Below are positions 43,671 through 56,604 of a stretch of 64,000 bases of DNA, in pieces (the stretch's first letter is position 1; each line of letters begins with the position of its first letter). The notes under the pieces are model-generated. The model ran no database searches, was not told where the DNA came from, and saw only the letters and a list, made by a program, of their open reading frames with translations. The translations under genes were made by a program, and so were the position numbers. This stretch comes from Epiperipatus broadwayi (taxonomy: Eukaryota; Onychophora; Udeonychophora; Euonychophora; Peripatidae). The DNA is taken from NCBI GenBank assembly GCA_028023455.1, contig JAQFVV010006453.1, positions 471,001-535,000 on the forward strand, in the 5' to 3' direction.

Positions 43671-45250
43671 AATATAAAGTACCCTTCATTTCTCATGGAA
43701 TGGTGCTGAGTTGAATATTTATCTTATTTTTCTTTAAGTTATAGAATTATAAAAATTTTATAATAATTAAGATTATAACAGTAATAAAGATTTCATTACT
43801 TTTGATAAATCATAAACAATTATATCAAATATTTAGTTATCTTCCAAAGAAAAGGTAATATGGCTAGACAATAGATATTCTAACCAAGTAATAATGTCAA
43901 TAAATATTTTTATTTGTTATAAAAGATTTTGGAAGTTTAAATCTTAACATATAAAATCGTAATCCAGTGATAATTGGCTTAATAGTTGTTATGCAAATGT
44001 TATTCTATAATAATGGTGATGATGATGATAATGATAATAATATTATTCATCTTACTTTAAATTATGAAAAGATTTTGTTACTTTTAGAGATTGTATATTT
44101 TTAAAAAAAAAATGTTTTTGGCTTCAATGCACAAGGTTTCTTTTACAGTATTGATCTTTGTAACTAATCTCTGACTTGTAAAATCCATTTCTATATTAAA
44201 ATAAAGTAATGTGTCAGTTTTTAGCTTGAAGTGGAATCTGTTGGAATAAAAGTTATTGACTATCACAGGTGACTTTTACACACACACAAAAGCAAAAAGT
44301 TTATTCAAAATGTTGAAAACATTAAAATTCTCAATCAAATAAATCTTCAAATGTCAGATATAAAATATTTTACAATTATTTTAAAATAAATATTTCAGTT
44401 TAACTTTTCAGCTTTAAAATGTCAAACAACTGCTTTTTTAAAAAAATAAAAAATTATAAGACGTGCATATATGTATGTAATATTTACACCATGCACAGAC
44501 AATCTTTTAAGATAGTGGGCACATATGATATTTATCGTCATACATAGAGCTTCATTTTTTTAAAGTAGGTAAAATATTATACCTTTTTTTATTAGCAAAA
44601 TTTCGACTTTTATATATCTTTTATTTAATATATATAATTTTGTTTTAGATTTTAATAAACTATTTTCCATTTTTATGCATACCCACACTATTTAAGCTTT
44701 TAACACAAAAATAAACGTAATATATATATATCAAAATCATATAAGTCTATATACAAGTACGTTAAGTAACTTGACAGGAATAAGTTGGTTTTAATTTAAA
44801 GCATAAAAGCACATTAAATTATTATTAATTACACCATGCAAAAAAGCATAAAAGATTATATGCAGAGCATAGATTGTTCATGCCTAATTTATACAAATGC
44901 TATATAAATGTGAAGGTTAGGAACATTCAGTCAAACATTTGAAACATGAGGCTGACTATTATTTTGAAAAATACTTTCAATAGAAATAAAAAGTGACTTA
45001 CATTTTGATGTACATATCATTATTTTCTGCAATAATGTCTACTGCCAATAAAAATTTAAATATAAAATTTTTTTTTTAATCATTCAGCAAAGTAATATTT
45101 TCCAAAAATTTGTTAGAGAGTAAGGTATTTGCAGTGACAATAAAACCACTTTCTACTCAGTGGAAAGTAAATGCTATTTTGCTTAAACATTTTTAATACT
45201 TTTTAAACATTCAATTGCATACAAAAGATTTTGAGAATTAAAATGAATTA

Positions 45251-45288
<38 letters not shown>

Positions 45289-46560
45289 GGTAACCAGGGT
45301 ATAAACAATTCTTTGACAATATTAATAAGTACTCAGCCAATTATATTGGTACTTATGAGATCATTTCTTTATTGATGTAATATGTAATGGTATTACTTTA
45401 CTATTTCATATTTAAATTCTCACCAACAATACATGACAAGTATAGAAACATTTATTTGTAAATCGTATGAATAAAATAGAATTTAGAAGAATAATGATGA
45501 CTTTAACTGTCAGAATTACTTTGTTGTATTTTATTTGTTTTGCATTTTTATTTATTGGAAGACTATATGGCAAACCTTAAATGAGAATGTTTACTTAAAG
45601 TTATTTACAATAATAACATCATTACTTATTGTTTCTATGGCTGTAATATCCAGATCTTTCACTCAGAAGTGTGCATGGTTTCAGAGCTGTGAGGGGGATT
45701 TTTTTTTCAGAATTGTATCTGTAGCATATATTTTCTTATTAGCATATTTTATACTCACACAAAATAGGCATTATAACAATACTTGTTTCAGGATTATATA
45801 AAATGACAAACAAAAAGATTAATAAATAATAAATTTTTTAAATGCAATGAAAAGTAAATAAAATAAACATAGTCTTATTTTGTAGATTTACTCTTGCATA
45901 AACTTATCAAATCAGATATCATAATCAAAACTCCATATCTTTTATTTTCTCTAACTCTTTATTAAAGATTATATGTATATAAAAAATAATTATTTTATAG
46001 TCTTTATGGTAATACTTTTATTCATACATACGTATATGTGAATTGAAGCATAATTCATTCCTTGAATATTTTCAATTTAAATAATTTTATTCTATAATAG
46101 TCTGATATTGTTTCTTTTTAAATATTAAAAATAATATATTGAATTTCCTTTTTTTCAGAATATCTTATTCTTTTAGTGCTTAAATTCTCTATCTTCTTTT
46201 AGATATCTTTTCTTCTCTTAATGATTTTATTTTTTTGATAATCAAACAAGTGCTGAACACAGTTATGCTTGGTATTAGTGTATTATCATCCCTTTAAATA
46301 ACATTTTTGGTAACTTATCTACATAGTTCAGATAGTTGGTATGAAGAGCTGGGTAATATGCTTAGGATAGAAACCAATGGTCATTTGTCTAGCCCCCCAT
46401 ATCTGAAAAGTATCCTAATGTAATAACCATTTTTATAACTTCTTTATCAGCTAGTAAATCCATATAAATTGTGAAACAACACACACTTTTCTAGTTTAAC
46501 CTTTTTAGCTAATTCTTCCCTCTTCTTCAAAAACAACAAAAGGAGAGAAGAGGGAAACAA
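43671..46560. other. AT-rich DNA, nothing recognised
   Basis: About 2.9 kb with a GAT/AAT microsatellite near 44010-44042 and (TA)n at 45255-45283. A hydrophobic 88-codon frame at 45535-45801 has two membrane-like stretches but no family signature, and A/T-rich DNA often yields such frames by chance. Confidence 0.45.
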
Positions 46561-46565
46561 ATTTC

Positions 46566-46620
46566 TCATTTGTATACTACCAGCTTCATTTGCATACTAT
46601 CAACTTCATTTGCATACAAT
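46566..46620 (+). repeat. Three 20 bp tandem units with ATTTGCAT-like words
   Basis: TCATTTG(T/C)ATACTA recurs with a 20 bp period. Units two and three contain ATTTGCAT, which is the octamer recognised by POU factors. Site function is inference. Confidence 0.6.
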
Positions 46621-48840
46621 CCCCTTTTATTTTATCTATAATTTTTGGAACCGTAATTTAAGTGAATTTTTAAAGTAATCTGTTCTTCTAATAAAGGGGA
46701 AAATTTGGTAAATATATCCTGGCATATTTACAAAATAAATAATCTTTATTTATATAACAATTTTATACAAGTGAATATTTCACTCCTTCCTTCTTTCTTT
46801 CATTACACATATATGTGCATAAGTTAACACCCACACATTATTCTCAAAATATTATCATGTAGACTTTGCATTGCTATAACAGGATTTGCATATTCTCTCT
46901 CTTTAAAAGAAGACCATGGGACAGTCAAACTTTCCATTTCTCTTTACATATGAACATTTCCTTGATTTAAATTAATTTATATTCCTTTATATCATCTCTA
47001 ATATATTTCATTTACATTTTTTAATACCTTTTGCCTTTCTGCAAGTTGGTAAAATCTTTTATTCGTGTTTTAATAATTTTAATATTCACTTCTCTGTTAC
47101 AAAATCATTGTACATTTTCATTATTATTTGCTTTCAGTTTTTCAAACAGATCTAGGGTTGACAGGGAATGAGCCATCTTTTATATTTCTTTAATATCATC
47201 TTCCAAAATATGTCCAAAGTGAAAATTAAATTGACAAGTTCTTATATTTCATCTGCATTTTTCCATCTTGTTGGTCATTCCACTTTCTTCACTGTCTAGA
47301 TATATCTCTTTCTATTTGCTGTGACTTTCAATGTTTGGTTGGTATCTCACTGGCACAAAAAACAGGCAATGAAGGTGGTGATTACTTAGTAGAAACCTGT
47401 CTTTGTGGACTAGATTGACTCTTAGAGTGATATATCACTCTAGTTCTATTACTGTTATCTGAGTTTCTTTTTTTCTCTTCCTCTACCTATAGGGTTGGTA
47501 TCTTTTATTGTTCCCAATATTAAAACTGCTGATATATGCATTACCATATTTCAATTGTTACTGGCTTACCATGGGGAGCTCATTTTCTTCATTTTGATTA
47601 TTATAACTCATATCCATTGCATTCAGGAAATCAGCAACTTCTTCAATTGGTTTCCTATCTGTAGTGATAACCGTCTTCCCTATCCAAAATAAAAAATTAT
47701 GCCTTATTATTCAAATTATCTAGATTTTGGTAATTCTGCCTGCAGATAAAATTCACAATTTGACAACTTGTCTTTTAAAAAACTGGGTATATGTTCTTTT
47801 AATACAATGATTCCCCAGCCTGATCTGATACTTGATAGTTTCCTATCTCTTCTGGCCAAAAATTATTCAGAATTTGTTTCTTATACTTCAAGTAAGTGGT
47901 TGGTTTAATTATTAAAGAATTATACAATTCTTTAACCTGTGACATCATACCATCAGATGCCCTGTATCTATTGTAAACTGCCACTGCTGCTGAAATGTAT
48001 TGAATTTGATCATGGCCCAAGAAGCTACCACATCAAGATCAATGCTGTATAACTTCTCTTAAAACCTCCAATTAAAGTCAACCAGAGAAGACAAAAATGT
48101 GCATGGACTGCCCAATTTATATGAGGTAACCTCAGTTAACTCAAGAGCTCTTGTATTATATTTCCCTTTAATGCTAGCTAAATATTAAGTGTATTTTTGA
48201 TTATAAAACTGCACAATTTCTATTTAAAATATTTGTAATGTCACTCATGAGCTTTTCTCTCTATCCTTGGGTTAACATTTTTATATACTTTCTAATTATT
48301 TTATGTCTTTTATTATGGTAGTGTGCTTAGATAGTCATTGAACAAGTGAATTATTTCTTTTCCCTTTTTATTAGGGTGCTACCATATTAATGTGGATAAA
48401 TTGTATAATTGACCCTCTATTAAATGTCTTATAAAATTGCTCATTCGAGGGCTATTTTTATTTCATATTTTATTAATCTTTTAAATAATTATGTCTTTCA
48501 AGAAAGGTATATTTATCATTCTTTTATATAACATGAGGATATTCGCGAAATTAATAAGTAAACTATATAGTATAAAGAAATGCATGATTACATATAATCT
48601 ATGAATCCCTATTTAATCATGCATTTCCCCTCCATATTTCTTATTTTATTGTATTTATAACATAATTTGTGAACTGTAAAAGTTGAGCTCAAGAATGTGC
48701 GGACCATCTTAAAATTATTTAGAAATTGGTTAAGTGCCCTTGCTTATTTAGTTACCCCTTCTATATATTCATTTATGTTTTATATTGTGTGTTACTGGTA
48801 TAGGCATATGTGTTGTTTTCATGCCTGCTTTGTTTTTCTC
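46621..48840. other. Unassigned DNA with a minus-strand gag-like frame
   Basis: A 73-codon minus-strand frame (47799-48020: VAVYNRYRASDGMM, NNFWPEEIGNYQ) and serine/lysine-rich remains downstream (47400-47660) could be a decayed retroelement gag, but no zinc knuckle, protease or polymerase is visible. Around 48578-48620 a small hairpin AAATGCATGATTA / TAATCATGCATTT occurs. Confidence 0.3.
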
Positions 48841-49035
48841 CAGGGATTTACGGCTAAGGCCATGCCCTCTCCTTCTTGCGATTTCCAGACAGTGTATACG
48901 CTAGGAAGTCATACCTGGGAATTTTATACCTAAGTCACTAAGCCATGGAGTTTCATGGTATGATGCCAGACTTGGACTGATTGTGATGAAACCTTCCATG
49001 GGATCCATGGTGAAACACCACCCCATCTGCTTTAT
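48840..49035. other. Less AT-rich island, possible exon or repeat
   Basis: This is one of the few balanced-composition segments. It is preceded by an acceptor-like pyrimidine tract (TTTGTTTTTCTCCAG at 48830-48843). The plus-strand frame GFTAKAMPSPSCDFQTVYTLGSHTWEF ends at a stop at 48931. I do not recognise it. GGATCCATGG and nearby CCATGG words suggest it could equally be a repeat. Confidence 0.3.
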
Positions 49036-49689
49036 TTTATTTATCATTTTATTTTACAAACCCAATGTGATTTCAATGTATTTCACTCCATCTTGTACAT
49101 TAAACCTCCACTGGTACCACCAATCTCTTTTAATATAAATGCTTAATATTTCATTTAATTGCCTGCATCTTAATCACTTCCATGCTTCTAGCTCAGAGAG
49201 CTTTCATCCATACCATTCTTGAATTCAATATAAGTTCTTTTATCAAATATTTAAATATGAAATTGAATTAAGCAAATATTTATTATATTCACTATAGGCC
49301 TCGTATATCTTAAAATCAGCCTTTCTTCACCTAACTGTACTTTTACTTAAGTACATTATTATGATATTATCTTCCATTAACCTGAGGTATAGAGAGTATA
49401 TATAAATTACCAAGCCATTAATGTAAATCTAAATTGCACTTCATTAAATTTATTTCAAATCTATATTTTAATGAGTTAACGGCATGGTCTGGCTTATACA
49501 GACAATGCTATCTTTATAATGTTCAATTAATAAAGAGTATTTAAATTTTAATCATTTTGATATTCCTTATTTATTTTCTGCGATCCACACCATTACTTCG
49601 GTCTATATCCTATTATATATATATATATTGTACCATCCATAGTTATCAGCGAACCTAATGATGTATTTTAATATAGAGTTTGTTGCTTC
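49036..49689. other. AT-rich DNA, nothing recognised
   Basis: About 650 bases with no identifiable element. Confidence 0.45.
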
Positions 49690-49890
49690 TCTCTGACCAC
49701 TGGCACCGGCAAGAAACTATGCTATTGTAGCATCAGATGCATTATCACATAGGTGGCACTGTGGAGTATAGACTTTGGATTCGAACTTGGGATTTCTGGG
49801 AGGCAACTACTAGAATGTTGAGTTTCATGTCTGGGGTTTGAATTCTGCAGTGTGTTTGTGAGGTACACAATTCTGACTGTTACAATATAT
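49690..49890 (-). repeat. tRNA-related SINE-like repeat, minus strand
   Basis: In reverse complement it holds a B-box-like AAGTTCGAATCC (49778-49796 region). Its terminal part GTAACAGTCAGAATTGTGTACC is shared with the segment near 30945-30975. No A-tail or duplication seen. Confidence 0.45.
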
Positions 49891-50139
49891 ATACATTTTT
49901 TTTTTTTGTTATTTATGCACATTCATTCTGCTTTTAAGAAAACTCATCTGACATTTCAGTTAAAAGCTATCAGGAAACTGAGAAGAAAGATCATGTTGTT
50001 TCTTCATATTAAATAAAGAAATAAAAAGACAATAAACTTACCATGCTAGCTAAAGCATGTTGGTGAGCAGCCCATCCATGCTCATGTACTATATAAATAA
50101 TCACATAATAATAAAAACTGTGGTGACAAGAACGTATGA

Positions 50140-50440
50140 AGTGGACATTAAGTAACTGCCTTGCTCAGTTTCTTTAAGATCTTCAAGAGAAATCAAAGAG
50201 CCTTTTTTGGCTGGCCATATTTCTAGAAGAGAGTAGATGATAATAGATGGAGAATCAAGATCATTAATTGAATTCCAAGAGATTGTAAAAGATCTAGAAA
50301 GAGACCACCTATTATATGGATGGATGAAATAAAAAAGTGCGCTGGTGTAATGTGAAGAAGAGAGGCTAGAGATTGGAGAAGTTGAGTTGAATTTGGAGAT
50401 TCAACTTGCAGTTAATTAATAATGGTTGAAATTAATAATG
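50140..50440 (+). pseudogene. RTE-type LINE relic, C-terminus and 3' end
   Basis: The frame gives GHISRRVDDNRWRIKIIN, IPRDCKRSRKRPPIIWMDEIKKCAGV and RREARDW. This is the conserved RTE tail (GHI-R--D-RW, GRPP-RW-DDIKK--G, REA-DR--W). It ends near an AATAATGATGATGATAATAC stretch (50428-50450), consistent with the simple-repeat 3' ends of RTE elements. 5'-truncated. Confidence 0.8.
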
Positions 50441-50449
50441 ATGATGATA

Positions 50450-51130
50450 ATACAGGCATATAGATATTTTTGTTTCTGATTAAAATATATTTAATGTTTT
50501 GATTTTAGGAAATTTATTATATTTTTGATATTTAAATAAATTTGTTGAATTCAATATATGTACATACATGTATATGTGCATTGTAGAATGATATTATTTT
50601 ACTGAAACATTTAATCTTTTAATTTTCAAATTGTTTATTAAACAGGTGTATAAACATATGTAAATAGACATATATCTGTTTGTAGATCAAAAGAAAAGGG
50701 GGAGGGGATTTAAATTTAATCTATATTTTGCTTTATGTACTAAATGTTTTTTTTTGTTTTGTTTTAATTTTGGTGATTGGATTTTTTATTAATATAATAT
50801 ACTTGATACAAATAGTGTATATTAAGTTGTAATCTATTTAGTTAGTATCTTGTTATCTCCATATCTCAGTCCACATAAATTTGAATTATTGATTATCAGC
50901 CACTAACACTGAGAAATTGAGGAGTATTGAGCAAATATATCATTTACAGGAATTACAATGTCATGAACTTTATGTTGCTATCTGTATAAGATCATTATCA
51001 GAATATTCTTTCTATCAAAGAGACTTATAAAGAAAATTTGAATAAAGCTTTATAAAAATTCTTTGTTTAGGATTGATTTTACAGATCATTATAATGACTT
51101 ATGTGTAAATGATCATGAAATACAGCTAAT
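50450..51130. other. AT-rich DNA, nothing recognised
   Basis: About 680 bases with no identifiable element. Confidence 0.45.
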
Positions 51131-51147
51131 AATTATTAGTTTTGTTT

Positions 51148-51276
51148 GTCAAGCGTTGTTAGCCGGGAGGTCATCGCAGCCGCATTGCAAGCAAGTAGTT
51201 CGTTGCAGACGGTTGTGGGTTCTCGTCCAATTGTGGGTTTGCGTCCCGGCCGATGCTATGACGTATGAGAAAAAAA
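51148..51276 (+). repeat. tRNA-derived SINE with duplicated B-box segment
   Basis: GTCAAGCGTTGTTAGCCGGGAGGTC (A-box), GCATTGCAAGCAAG, GTTGTGGGTTCTCGTCC, then a second ATTGTGGGTTTGCGTCCCGG, GATGCTATGACGTATGAG and an A-run. The exact 14 bp target duplication TATTAGTTTTGTTT is at 51134-51147 and 51277-51290. The exact duplication and low divergence mark a young insertion. Confidence 0.9.
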
Positions 51277-51299
51277 TATTAGTTTTGTTTCTTTTTTAA

Positions 51300-51850
51300 T
51301 AATACAGGGTTTTCTATTTATGAATGTCTGTCAATAATTAAAATATAGCTTTAAAAAATAATGTGATCAATTTAAAATCTTTGTGCCTTATAAATGAATA
51401 TAGGTAAAAAGGATAAAAGAATCTATTCTTATCTTTACAAAAGACTTTATCTTGTGTTTTGTATTGAAATTTTTTCACGTGCTCAATAAGTCAGTGTTGA
51501 GTTGTTAATCTAATTATATATGTATATATATAGAGTAATAGGATCTGTCCTTGATGAAACCAATCAAAGATTGGTGATAAACATACTGAAGTTATAACCT
51601 AGTTCATATAATGTTAGCCAAACAATGGTAATATTTCATACTCATCATCAGTCATCATTGGACATTTTATTTATTTAAGCTGGTTTCATGGTGTCACCAG
51701 AAACCCTAGGTCAAATCTTAAATACTTCAATCCCATCATCACTGAACATTCATTTGGGATACAAGAAGCTCAATCATGATATTGCACCATATGGTTAAAT
51801 GATAAAATTTCATAAAATTCAACAACATTGTATTACACATAGTAATAATA
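51300..51850. other. AT-rich DNA, nothing recognised
   Basis: About 550 bases with no identifiable element. Confidence 0.45.
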
Positions 51851-51852
51851 AT

Positions 51853-52090
51853 AATACAATTTATCCAGACCACTTCAAACACTTTTTAGCAAAACTCTTT
51901 ATTTATACATATACATACACCTACATTTCGACTGACCTGCAGTCTTCTTCAGAGCAAGTTTATTTTGATCTTTTAAAAATAACCTTGCTCTGAAGAAGAC
52001 TGCAGATCAGTCGAAACATAGGTGTATGTATATGTACAAATAAAGAGTTTTGCTAAAAAGTGTTTGAAGCGGTTTGTATAAATTGTATTT
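51853..52090. repeat. Hairpin of ~238 bp, ~110 bp arms
   Basis: The arms pair through CTTCAAACACTTTTTAGCAAAACTCTTTATTT, CATATACATACACCTA and TTTCGACTGA-CTGCAGTCTTCTTCAGAGCAAG, with a short AT-rich centre near 51962-51980. On the sense strand of each arm reads CTCTGAAGAAGACTGCAG-TCAGTCGAAA. No coding frame. Confidence 0.85.
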
Positions 52091-52499
52091 ATAGGATATT
52101 ATGGCAAAAATAATGAAAAATTTTTGAGCTTATTTGAACTAAGACTGTATTTGCAGTACTATTATGTATCGTTAAGTTTTGGTGGTAATGAACATTTTTT
52201 TAGAAGGACTTATTATTTGTGGAATGTTAAGGCTCCTTGGTGATGATTTTGGTAATAATAATAATGCAGTAATACACTCCCTCAAATAATGGCCTCTGCC
52301 AAAAGGAGAGTATGATCATTGATAAAGCATTTACGATCATTTTTACATTGTAATGATTTTTAATAACTTCCATTGCAATTGCTATTTATTACCGAAAACT
52401 AAAATGTTTCTCAAAATTTTACATGCCTGATTGGTGCTTTAATGATACACATAAAAAAAAAACAACTTGCATAGATAATATTACCCTGAACAGATAAAC

Positions 52500-52553
52500 A
52501 TTTATTTTTAGCGCTGTTTCTAATTGTAATAAATTTAATCAGCCATTTAAGCT
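52500..52553. repeat. 54 bp direct repeat, left copy
   Basis: It is identical over 54 bases to 52829-52882 (starts ATTTATTTTTAGCGCTG, ends CAGCCATTTAAGCT). It frames a 275 bp segment. Confidence 0.9.
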
Positions 52554-52828
52554 ATTGTGTGCTTTTTCACGAGTGTTAAATAATAAATGAATACTTCCGC
52601 TTACAACACAAGATATAGTATTTAGGAAAGAATAAAATGAATCACTTATTCAATCTAACCCAAATGCTTATATATGGGAAAATCTTAAGTACTGTAAGTG
52701 AAAGTGTGAGGGTAGACTACTCACTTTAAACCACCGTTTACGATATCTGAATGAATGACGCCGACGAAATTATCTAGAATTTACTAGACGTTACTCACAA
52801 ATGAAACTTTGAACATATGTAAATAAAG

Positions 52829-52882
52829 ATTTATTTTTAGCGCTGTTTCTAATTGTAATAAATTTAATCAGCCATTTAAGCT
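52829..52882. repeat. 54 bp direct repeat, right copy
   Basis: Exact copy of 52500-52553. The enclosed segment is richer in CG dinucleotides at 52730-52795 than its surroundings. Confidence 0.9.
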
Positions 52883-52889
52883 AAATATA

Positions 52890-55810
52890 AATAAAAATAA
52901 GTTAATTCATGAGTATATGCTATTAACCAAAATTTAGGCTACATGTGACAGTCATAACTGATCTTCCTTATTCAGATTGTTGATAAATAATTAAGTCTAT
53001 TTATCCTTACTTTCCTTATTGTTAGCTAGAAAATGCATAATTCAGTCAATCTAATAAGCCTCAAATTTCTTAATTTTTGTTGGTGAATGCATAAAAAGTG
53101 TATTGAGTAATTTTTGATTTATTTTTCATAATTTATCAACAGATAAAATTTAGGAGGAAGTCAGTTATGATGATTCCGATTTATTGTCAAAATAAGCACA
53201 TTTCTATCAAATGAGTGTCATTTTGTTCTTTAAACCAGGGCTGAACTTTCTCATTTATAGTGTTGAATGTTAGGCAAACTTAAGAAAGAGCACTAAGAAT
53301 GCATATTATAGCAGCACCAATACTTAGTTTGCTGGTCATTGCATAATTATTTTCTCTGCCCACTGACAAATCTCAGCTTGCTGTATATAAATTTCTTGAT
53401 GGATGGTGAAGCTTGATCTACTCCCCTAGCAAAATACATTCTGTATCATTGTGATAGCTCTTTATAAATCACTGTCAGTATTATCAAAAAATATTTATTA
53501 AACATTGTTTTTAACATCTTCCAGAAGACAACATTCAAAACTTACTTTATCTATTTCACTCAATAGGTTATTATATGTTCATTGATCAAGAATAACTAAA
53601 ATCCAGAAAGAAAAATGGATAGAAAAAGATTGCTTCGATAAATTTGAATTTTTATTAAAAGGAACATTAAAATTAAAAACTTTATGGTACATTTTAATTT
53701 CAACAACTCTGATCTATTTCTTTTATAATGGGTAATATTTTAGTCAATTCTATTTCCATTATTTACATTTGTATGTTATGCTTATTAATATTTATTTTTT
53801 TAAAAATAAAAAGACATAGAAATATTAAATGAAGCCATGTATCAACTCATTATAATATGACTACTATGGGAATGTAGCAAGCCTAAATCATTTTTTTAAA
53901 TCTTGTATCTACCTACACAATTCTACAATATATTGCTTTTTAAATATAACTTTAACCCCAAAATATAATGCATTGCTAAGTGAAGATTTACCATAGTGAT
54001 AATTATCAATTTCTATCTTTGATTTATATTCACTTATTCATTACAAAAAAAATCCATATAAGTTTTATAAAAAATGAAAACAGTTATTTTAGGCTATGAT
54101 GAAAAATAAATAATATATTTTTGTTACATAATTTATTATTCAGAAAATAAACAGTAGGTTTTATTTTAATGTTTATTATTCCTCTACTTCTTTGAAGTGT
54201 GAAAATTTTACTAGTAGATGGAATTTTTTTTAAATCTCTTAATCATAGTTTTTCATTAGGATATTTTGTCAGGCAGATGTCAAAAAATTGAATTTGTTTT
54301 TTCACCCTCTACTGAGAAATTTTGCAAACCTTTTTTTATAGCTTTAAAATTCACATATATTTTTTTCTAATATTTTAATTTTAAAAAAATCAAAAGATGT
54401 GAGGATAATTGAATAAATGGGTCTTCAAAGTTTTTTAAACTCTGTGATGATGGGTGTTTTTATCTACATTTGGCAATCTCAAGTTTTACAAGATTACTTT
54501 GAGAAAATATTATGATGGTCTAAAAACTTGATTTTGTGGAAAGTATATGATTATTTTTGTATAGAAATTGTATGATAATCATTGGAAATCAAAATATATA
54601 TTATTACATATTTATTTTTTACAGAAATGTTTTATTTTTAAATATAAAATCTTATATTCTTCTGAGTAACATCATTATGGAGATTACAACAGTGGGAAAT
54701 TCAACAGTCTAGAAAATATAATCATTAAACAATCTGTAATAACATTTAGTGATATCATAAAAATTACTAACAAATTGCAAACATTTAAAGCATAATTTGA
54801 TTGATTTGCTAATTATTGAAAATAATTAATTCAGATTTTTAAAACAAATATCAAACTAAGAAGATTTCGCTCATTTTACAAATTGAATCTGGTTCACCTG
54901 AAATTTTATGCCAAAGTAGTGTTTTGTTTTGATTAAAATCTAATTTTTAAAATAATTGAGAAAATCAAATGTGATTTTTTAAAATTTATTTAATTTCTAA
55001 ACAAAAATATCTATCAAATGAAGACAATTTTATTATATTCTGATAAATAATAATGGTTTAATATTAAAGTGAAAGTTGAAAACTTAAAGTAAGTGAGAGC
55101 AAAGAAATCTGTCAGAATATAGAAGGGTTTTAAACAGTTTGGATATAGAAATGGTAGATGAAGTAAAGGTACAATTTAAGTGACAAGAACATTTCACAAA
55201 AAATACAAAAAAAGAAAAATTGAGATTAATATTTGTTCTATTGATCTTTAAAAGTTATTTTTAGACTGAATTTACTTATTTGTTCAATATTGGAAATAAA
55301 CATATTTTTTTTAAAAAAAATTATGCAAAAATCTTAAAATATTTGTAACATTAAGTAAGTTTTTTTGTTAAAGACACATTTCTTATTGTATTATTTATGA
55401 TTTGATGTAATTGATAGAGTGGAAGATTCTGTCATTCAAGGCAGTGGGGTGTTGCTTGGTTTTATAACTTTTATTGCTTGAACTTCTTATGAACTCTAAA
55501 TAAAAAAACCATTCATTAATTTTTTTATATATTCTTTTCCTTTTTTAATAATGCTATTTACTTCTAGAATTATTTCCTCCTTTTTAATTTAAGTGCAATT
55601 CTATATTTAAATAGAATTTTGTATGTTTAACAAGAAAAAATTGTAAATTTATAAATTGTTTTATTTGCAGAGCATGCTTTCAGTCTTTACTGTCACATTC
55701 ATAGTTCTAGGAATAATGTAGGTTATTGTATGTTGTTTATATAAGTATGCTTGGAGTGAGATGACAAAGTACAAAATTAAAGAGGCATGGTTTATCACCA
55801 ATAACTCTCA
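52890..55810. other. AT-rich DNA, nothing recognised
   Basis: About 2.9 kb of A/T-rich sequence with long A and T runs. No gene, RNA or classified repeat identified. Confidence 0.5.
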
Positions 55811-55936
55811 CATTACATAATCACCATTTCTTATGTTTGCTCATAACTGTTATTAAAACAGGCAAAACTCTCCATACAGTAGTGCCACTCAGTGCAAGCC
55901 AGAGTAAAATCCCTATCTAATGCCTATTCAGCCAAT

Positions 55937-55979
55937 ATTCCCAGACTAGTTTTTAGCTTGTGGGTTTCATCAGTAAGGA
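55937..55979 (-). ncRNA. Hammerhead-like motif, left arm
   Basis: Minus strand: TCCTTA, CTGATGA (canonical core), then AAAAC (G12 lost) and TAGTC before TGGGAA. Only a short stem I remains. The CTGATGA here and at 56611 supports CUGAUGA as the ancestral core of the family. Confidence 0.55.
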
Positions 55980-56604
55980 GCTTTGGATCAGAGAGCACAA
56001 TACCTAGATATTAGGATCTAATGCAACTATCCAGCAGGCCACCTTTTATCTCTTCTTATCTACAAAACCATGAGTCTAAAATTGAAAACACAATATTTTC
56101 AATCCAAGCTCATTAGATTATACAGTCTTATAGGTCTGAACTCAGTTTAGTACCCATACATTTTGGGGTCTTTAGTTCTTTAATAACCATAGCCACCATT
56201 ATCCTATTAGGCAGGATTGGTATTAAACTACTAAGCATCACATGAACACCATTTCCTATGCTTGCTTGGCACTACTGTATGGAGAGTTTTGCCTGTTTTA
56301 ATAACAGTTATTAACAAGCATAGTAAATGGTGATTATGTGGTGTTTAGTGGTTTAATACCAATTGTGCTTAATAGGATAGTTAGTGGTGGCTATGGTTAT
56401 TAAACAATCAAAGATACCAAAATGTATGGGTACTGAACTGAGTTCAGACCTATATGACTATATAAGCTAATGAGCTTAGATTGAAAATATTATTGTATTT
56501 TCAATTTTAGACTTATGTTTTGTAATTAAGTAGAGATAAAAGGTGGCTGCTGGAGGGTTACATAAGATCCTAAGATCTAGGTGCAGTGCTCTCAGATCCA
56601 AAGC

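Noticed and set aside
45535-45801. 88-codon hydrophobic frame that could be a membrane protein exon
   Set aside because: No recognisable family motif, no convincing splice signals, and T-rich DNA yields hydrophobic frames by chance.
47799-48020. Minus-strand frame as a definite retroelement gag
   Set aside because: The peptide has some gag-like character, but no zinc knuckle, protease or polymerase is adjacent, so only an unassigned entry is given.
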